NCBI GenBank assembly: GCA_001773855.1
Contig: MEXZ01000003.1
Coordinates: forward strand, 589-6,814
DNA length: 6,226 nt
Source of the DNA: Candidatus Aminicenantes bacterium RBG_13_64_14
GTDB lineage: Bacteria; Acidobacteriota; Aminicenantia; Aminicenantales; Saccharicenantaceae
Reading direction: 5' to 3'
Shown: positions 5,315-6,226 of the stretch, in pieces
Position numbering within the stretch: the first letter of the stretch is position 1
Layout of the letters: every line of letters begins with the position of its first letter
Translations under genes and position numbers: made by a program
Notes under the pieces: model-generated
Database searches by the model: none
Told to the model about the DNA's origin: nothing
What the model saw: only the letters and a program-made list of their open reading frames with translations

Positions 5315-6226
5315 AAACGAAGAAGCTGAAACTCCCCCACACGCTCATTCTCATCTACATCATGGTCGTCCTGACCGCGGCCGCCACTTGGGTCATCCCC
5401 GGCGGCCAATACAAGCGCGTGGAGAAAGACGGCCGGACCATCCCCGTGGCCGGGTCCTACGAGCGGGCCGAGAGCCGGCCGCAGGGGCTCGGCGCGCTTT
5501 TCGTCTCGCCGGCCCGGGGCTTCGTCGACGCCGCGGCCATCATCATCATCGTCTTTATCTGTGGCGGCGCCTTCTCCGTCATCCAGAAGACGGGGGCCAT
5601 TACGACGGTCATCCACAACCTGGCCTTGAAGTTCGGCCGGAGCAAGGCCCTCCGGGTTCTTTTCATCCCCGTGACCATGATCCTATTTTCCCTGGGTGGC
5701 GCCATCTGGGGCATGTGCGAGGAGACCATGCCCTTCATCCTGATCTTCGTGCCGCTCTCCCTGTCGCTAGGATATGACACCATCGTCGGGGTCGCCTTGC
5801 CGTTCCTGGGCGCGGCGGCCGGGTTCGCCGGCGCCTTTTTCAACCCGTTCACGGTCGGCATCGCCCAGGGCATCGCCGGCCTGCCCCTCTATTCCGGGCT
5901 GGGATACAGACTCGCCGTCTGGGCCGGCGGAACGGCCATCGTCATCGCTGTGGTCATGCGCTACGCGGGCCGGGTCCTCAAGGACCCGACGAAGAGCCCG
6001 ACCTACGAAGAAGACCTCGAGAAACGGAAGAAGCTCCAGGTCGGGGGCCCGGTGATCGAGAAGCTGGCGTTGACGGCCGCCCACAAACGGGTCATGGTCG
6101 TCTTTGCCGCGGGCTTCGGCGTCATGGTCTTCGGCATCCTGAAATACCAATGGTTCATCTTCGAGATCGGCGGCGTTTTCCTGGCCATGGGGATCTTCTC
6201 GGGGATCGCGGGCAAGCTCACGGGCG
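5311..6226 (+). CDS. YfcC-family membrane carrier (DcuC/ArcD-like superfamily), 3' end outside window
   Basis: Only the first 305 codons are present, open to the window edge; family members usually run to about 450-510 residues. YfcC proteins are multi-helix inner-membrane carriers in the same superfamily as DcuC and ArcD, thought to take up amino acids, peptides or dicarboxylates. Family features are LPHTLILIY (8-16), WVIPGGQYKRV (27-37), FSLGGAIWGMCEETMPF (126-142), LGYDTIVGVALPFLGAAAGF (153-172) and FNPFTVGIAQGIAGLPLYSG (177-196). Hydrophobic segments lie near 9-30, 72-92, 115-131, 134-153, 157-177, 198-218, 259-278 and 281-300, with a charged loop at 220-258. The start ATG overlaps the upstream TGA (ATGA, 5311-5314) and has GGAGGG at 5296-5301, nine bases away, so translation is probably coupled to the cyanophycinase-like gene. 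That partner suggests import of beta-Asp dipeptides, aspartate or arginine. This is inference. Confidence 0.9.
   Translation, partial: MKTKKLKLPHTLILIYIMVVLTAAATWVIPGGQYKRVEKDGRTIPVAGSYERAESRPQGLGALFVSPARGFVDAAAIIIIVFICGGAFSVIQKTGAITTVIHNLALKFGRSKALRVLFIPVTMILFSLGGAIWGMCEETMPFILIFVPLSLSLGYDTIVGVALPFLGAAAGFAGAFFNPFTVGIAQGIAGLPLYSGLGYRLAVWAGGTAIVIAVVMRYAGRVLKDPTKSPTYEEDLEKRKKLQVGGPVIEKLALTAAHKRVMVVFAAGFGVMVFGILKYQWFIFEIGGVFLAMGIFSGIAGKLTG

Noticed and set aside
4849..5616. 255-codon minus-strand open frame across the cyanophycinase/YfcC junction
   Set aside because: It is antisense to two genes with strong family motifs, and its product is low-complexity with Asp/Arg/Gly runs typical of reverse-strand GC-rich coding sequence.

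Overview
The window is a GC-rich bacterial segment with strong G/C preference at third codon positions, and every supportable gene lies on the + strand. It holds one tRNA gene, four complete protein genes and a fifth cut by the right edge. Shine-Dalgarno sites, a Sec signal peptide and a probable lipoprotein signal point to a bacterium with an export pathway, most likely Gram-negative. The mix of an exported GH116 glycosidase, a secreted cyanophycinase-like peptidase, a YfcC carrier and a stand-alone Mut7-C RNase fits a scavenging heterotroph. An Acidobacteriota/Aminicenantes-like lineage is a guess from gene style only; no marker gene here settles taxonomy.

Left part (1-1464): a tRNA-Ala with anticodon CGC, ending in an encoded CCA and followed at once by a run of eight T. 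About 40 bases later comes a six-helix membrane protein of the NicO/RcnA/UreH-TauE/SafE type with a long cytosol-or-periplasm-facing histidine-rich loop, a likely divalent-metal (Ni/Co/Zn-type) transporter. Twelve bases after its stop begins a Mut7-C RNase-domain protein with a PIN-like N-terminus and a zinc ribbon. The close spacing suggests one transcript.

Middle (1465-4277): a short intergenic region with a credible sigma70-type promoter and three copies of the hexamer GTCCCG, then a 901-residue exported GH116 glycosidase (beta-glucosidase/GBA2-like) with its predicted catalytic Glu and Asp in place.

Right part (4278-6226): a 104-base gap with AT-rich -10-like boxes just before the next gene, then a cyanophycinase-like (peptidase S51) putative lipoprotein whose stop overlaps the start of a YfcC-family carrier by four bases (ATGA). 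The pair looks translationally coupled and reads as an external peptidase plus inner-membrane uptake system for released amino acids or dipeptides. No stretch of more than 300 bases lacks a gene. No mobile element, CRISPR array or phage remnant was seen.
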